A DNA stretch of 64,000 bases, from NCBI RefSeq assembly GCF_024347055.1, contig NZ_AP024896.1:496001-560000 (forward strand). The letters are read 5' to 3'. Position numbers and translations under genes: made by a program. Shown piece after piece: positions 62,788-64,000 of this stretch; the stretch's first letter is position 1, and every line of letters starts with the position of its first letter. Below the pieces are notes generated by a model. That model saw nothing but the letters and a program-made list of their open reading frames with translations. It was not told the DNA's origin and made no database searches. This DNA is from Vibrio porteresiae DSM 19223 (GTDB lineage Bacteria; Pseudomonadota; Gammaproteobacteria; Enterobacterales; Vibrionaceae).

Positions 62788-63520
62788 GAGTTCGTCCTTT
62801 CTCTTATTGAGTTAAGTTATTGGGTTATCGATGATCTTGCCTTCGCTGGTTCAGCGAAGTGGTGATATAAAAACATAGGCTTATTGAATCTAGCGTGAGT
62901 GTGGGGTTCATCTGCAGTTCATTTAGCGGCTGGATGGTTGCGATAAGGAGTGGTTTGAGTCGTTGGTGCTTGAGAAGAAACGGTTCCAGAAACAGAAGCG
63001 GTTAATGTTTGCTATGAAAGCAGTATTACTTGTTTCGTCATATTTGTGCTCTGTGTCATAAATTTGAACATTTCCATCTTGGAAACTGGCATTTTTCATT
63101 TTTGCAAACACACGAGAGGGCTAGCTCATTTTGCTAATAAAACGCCAGTAACCCTGCATTAAGTACTGTTATTGCCCTTGTAAATGGCTTTGTTTGGTTG
63201 CTTTTTGTTCATTTTTAAGATGGCGAGACAGAGAGTTAACACGCGAAAAGGTCAAGATAGTCGGATTCGCAAACTTTGATTTCGCTTGAATTGTCCTAAA
63301 AAAATGATGTAATGAGCCTGTGTTATCAGATACTTGGTACTGACCGACACGGTATCTTCGACTCCTTAGACTTACCCCTTCATCACATTTTTGGGTAGGA
63401 GCCTGTTCGAACCAACGACATGGTCACTTTACCTTCAGGCATAAGCGATCCTTCTTTTAGCAGAGAGCATTTCGACCTGATCAGGCGCGATGCTTTATGG
63501 TTAGACATAACGGATAAGAC
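62788..63520. other. Long intergenic region ahead of modA
   Basis: 733 bp. The left part holds the promoter of the YgiW-like gene. A 62-codon open frame at 62923-63111 (minus) has no ribosome site and no recognisable product. The right 150 bases look like an RNA leader of modA, listed separately. Otherwise I see nothing. Confidence 0.55.
63370..63520 (+). promoter_or_regulatory. Candidate structured leader or ModE site of modA
   Basis: The region has several GC-clustered segments (CTTACCCC with GGGTAGGAG near 63380-63411; CCTTCAGGCATAAGC near 63432). A long leader ahead of a molybdate transporter is where Moco RNA motifs occur in related bacteria. The dyad TTATG-GTTAGA-CATAA at 63495-63510 is a candidate ModE-type operator overlapping the start of translation. 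No exact motif match could be verified. Confidence 0.35.
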
Positions 63521-64000
63521 ATGAAAAAACTTGCACTTTTTATCAGCGCTGCGCTGTTAACCGCCCCATCTTTCGCTAAAGATGAAATCCACGTCTATGC
63601 AGCATCATCAATGACTAATGCCATTAACGACCTGGCTGCTGCTTATGAAAAAACTCATGAAAATGTTGATGTGGTAACTGTTTATGCGGCATCGTCTTCA
63701 CTGGCTCGCCAAATCGAATCTGGTGCACCAGCTGACGTATTCCTTTCTGCTAATGAAAAATGGGTTCAATATTTAGTCGATAAAAAAGTGATCACCGCCG
63801 ATAAAGTTTCCTTGGTTGCGGGTAACCAATTGGTGTTGATTGAACCTGCAAAAGCCAACATCAAAGCCTTTGATGTGAAAGATAAAGGTCAATGGACTAA
63901 GTTGTTGTCTGACAGCCGCATGGCAGTGGGTAACGTTGGCTCTGTGCCTGTGGGTATGTACTCTAAAGAAGCGTTGGAACATCTTGGTGTTTGGAATACC
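63521..64000 (+). CDS. modA: Molybdate ABC transporter substrate-binding protein ModA (3' end cut by window)
   Basis: The first 160 codons are present, open to the window end. Signal peptide MKKLALFISAALLTAPSFA, then EIHVYAASSMTNAINDLAAAY, YAASSSLARQIESGAPADVFLSANEKW and VGNVGSVPVGMYSKEAL, all typical of ModA oxyanion-binding residues. The gene continues beyond the window, presumably into modB and modC. The ribosome site (GGATAAG) is weak. Confidence 0.93.
   Translation, partial: MKKLALFISAALLTAPSFAKDEIHVYAASSMTNAINDLAAAYEKTHENVDVVTVYAASSSLARQIESGAPADVFLSANEKWVQYLVDKKVITADKVSLVAGNQLVLIEPAKANIKAFDVKDKGQWTKLLSDSRMAVGNVGSVPVGMYSKEALEHLGVWNT

Noticed and set aside
62923..63111. 62-codon open frame on the minus strand ahead of modA
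   Set aside because: No ribosome site and odd composition; more likely chance in a long noncoding region.
1..64000. CRISPR arrays, integron attC arrays, rRNA genes, toxin-antitoxin pairs
   Set aside because: No regularly spaced repeats, attC-like sequence, rRNA sequence or paired small toxin/antitoxin genes were seen.

Overview
The window looks like a piece of a Vibrio genome, most likely from the smaller chromosome. The main evidence is an AI-2 quorum-sensing pair (luxP-luxQ), a glp block (glpCBA / glpF-glpK) next to fabH2 and trxC, and a GlyGly-CTERM trypsin-like protease. From memory, this gene order resembles the V. cholerae chromosome II luxPQ-to-glp segment; I cannot run the comparison. 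Base composition is moderate (mid-40s percent GC by eye), with an AT-rich patch around 22.0-23.3 kb. No prophage, integron or CRISPR array was seen. The only mobile element is one IS200-like insertion.

Layout. 1-8.8 kb: glycine betaine / dimethylglycine catabolism (dgcB, paired etfA/etfB-like genes, a BCCT transporter, a 79-residue orphan, and the divergent Rieske oxygenase/reductase pair gbcA-gbcB). 8.9-14.3 kb: a CitA/DcuS-type two-component system facing a 2-hydroxycarboxylate transporter and a malic/malolactic enzyme. 14.3-18.1 kb: an outer-membrane barrel protein, a MAPEG protein, a c-di-GMP protein with a degenerate GGDEF and an intact EAL domain, and a b561-type cytochrome. 18.3-20.7 kb: a TetR regulator facing a GlcG/HbpS - SDR - DUF3861 operon, then tRNA-Gly(CCC). 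20.8-26.1 kb: accessory genes (secreted protease, AT-rich orphan, PL9 pectate lyase, aldo/keto reductase, GrlR-like protein). 26.1-30 kb: a CecR-like TetR and a YbhGFS-type ABC exporter. 30.2-33.8 kb: tRNA-Leu and tRNA-Cys, then an ErcA-like iron alcohol dehydrogenase overlapping a PAS-GGDEF-EAL protein. 33.9-37.8 kb: a GntR/enolase-superfamily pair with matching operators, then acuR and acuI. 38-46 kb: katG, a GNAT enzyme, a second BCCT transporter, an MFS transporter, trxC and fabH2. 46-53.4 kb: the glycerol-3-phosphate regulon. 53.5-54.2 kb: the IS200-like element. 54.2-57.8 kb: small conserved proteins, yceH, a GIY-YIG protein and a TraF-like barrel. 58-61.7 kb: luxPQ. 61.7-64 kb: two secreted proteins and the start of modA behind a long leader.

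How the genes work together. In the first block GbcA/GbcB would demethylate imported glycine betaine to dimethylglycine. The DgcA/DgcB system (dgcA presumably lies just left of the window) with its own ETF would take it to sarcosine. The malate block is a self-contained sense-import-convert cassette. The glp block imports glycerol (GlpF), phosphorylates it (GlpK) and oxidises glycerol-3-phosphate at the membrane (GlpABC). Several small regulator/target pairs carry visible inverted-repeat operators.

No wholly unprecedented large system is evident. The most promising less-described units are the translationally coupled ErcA / PAS-GGDEF-EAL pair, the TetR / GlcG-SDR-DUF3861 operon whose SDR lacks the catalytic lysine, the GntR/enolase-superfamily pair, and the AT-rich orphan gene behind a palindrome centred on TATAAT.
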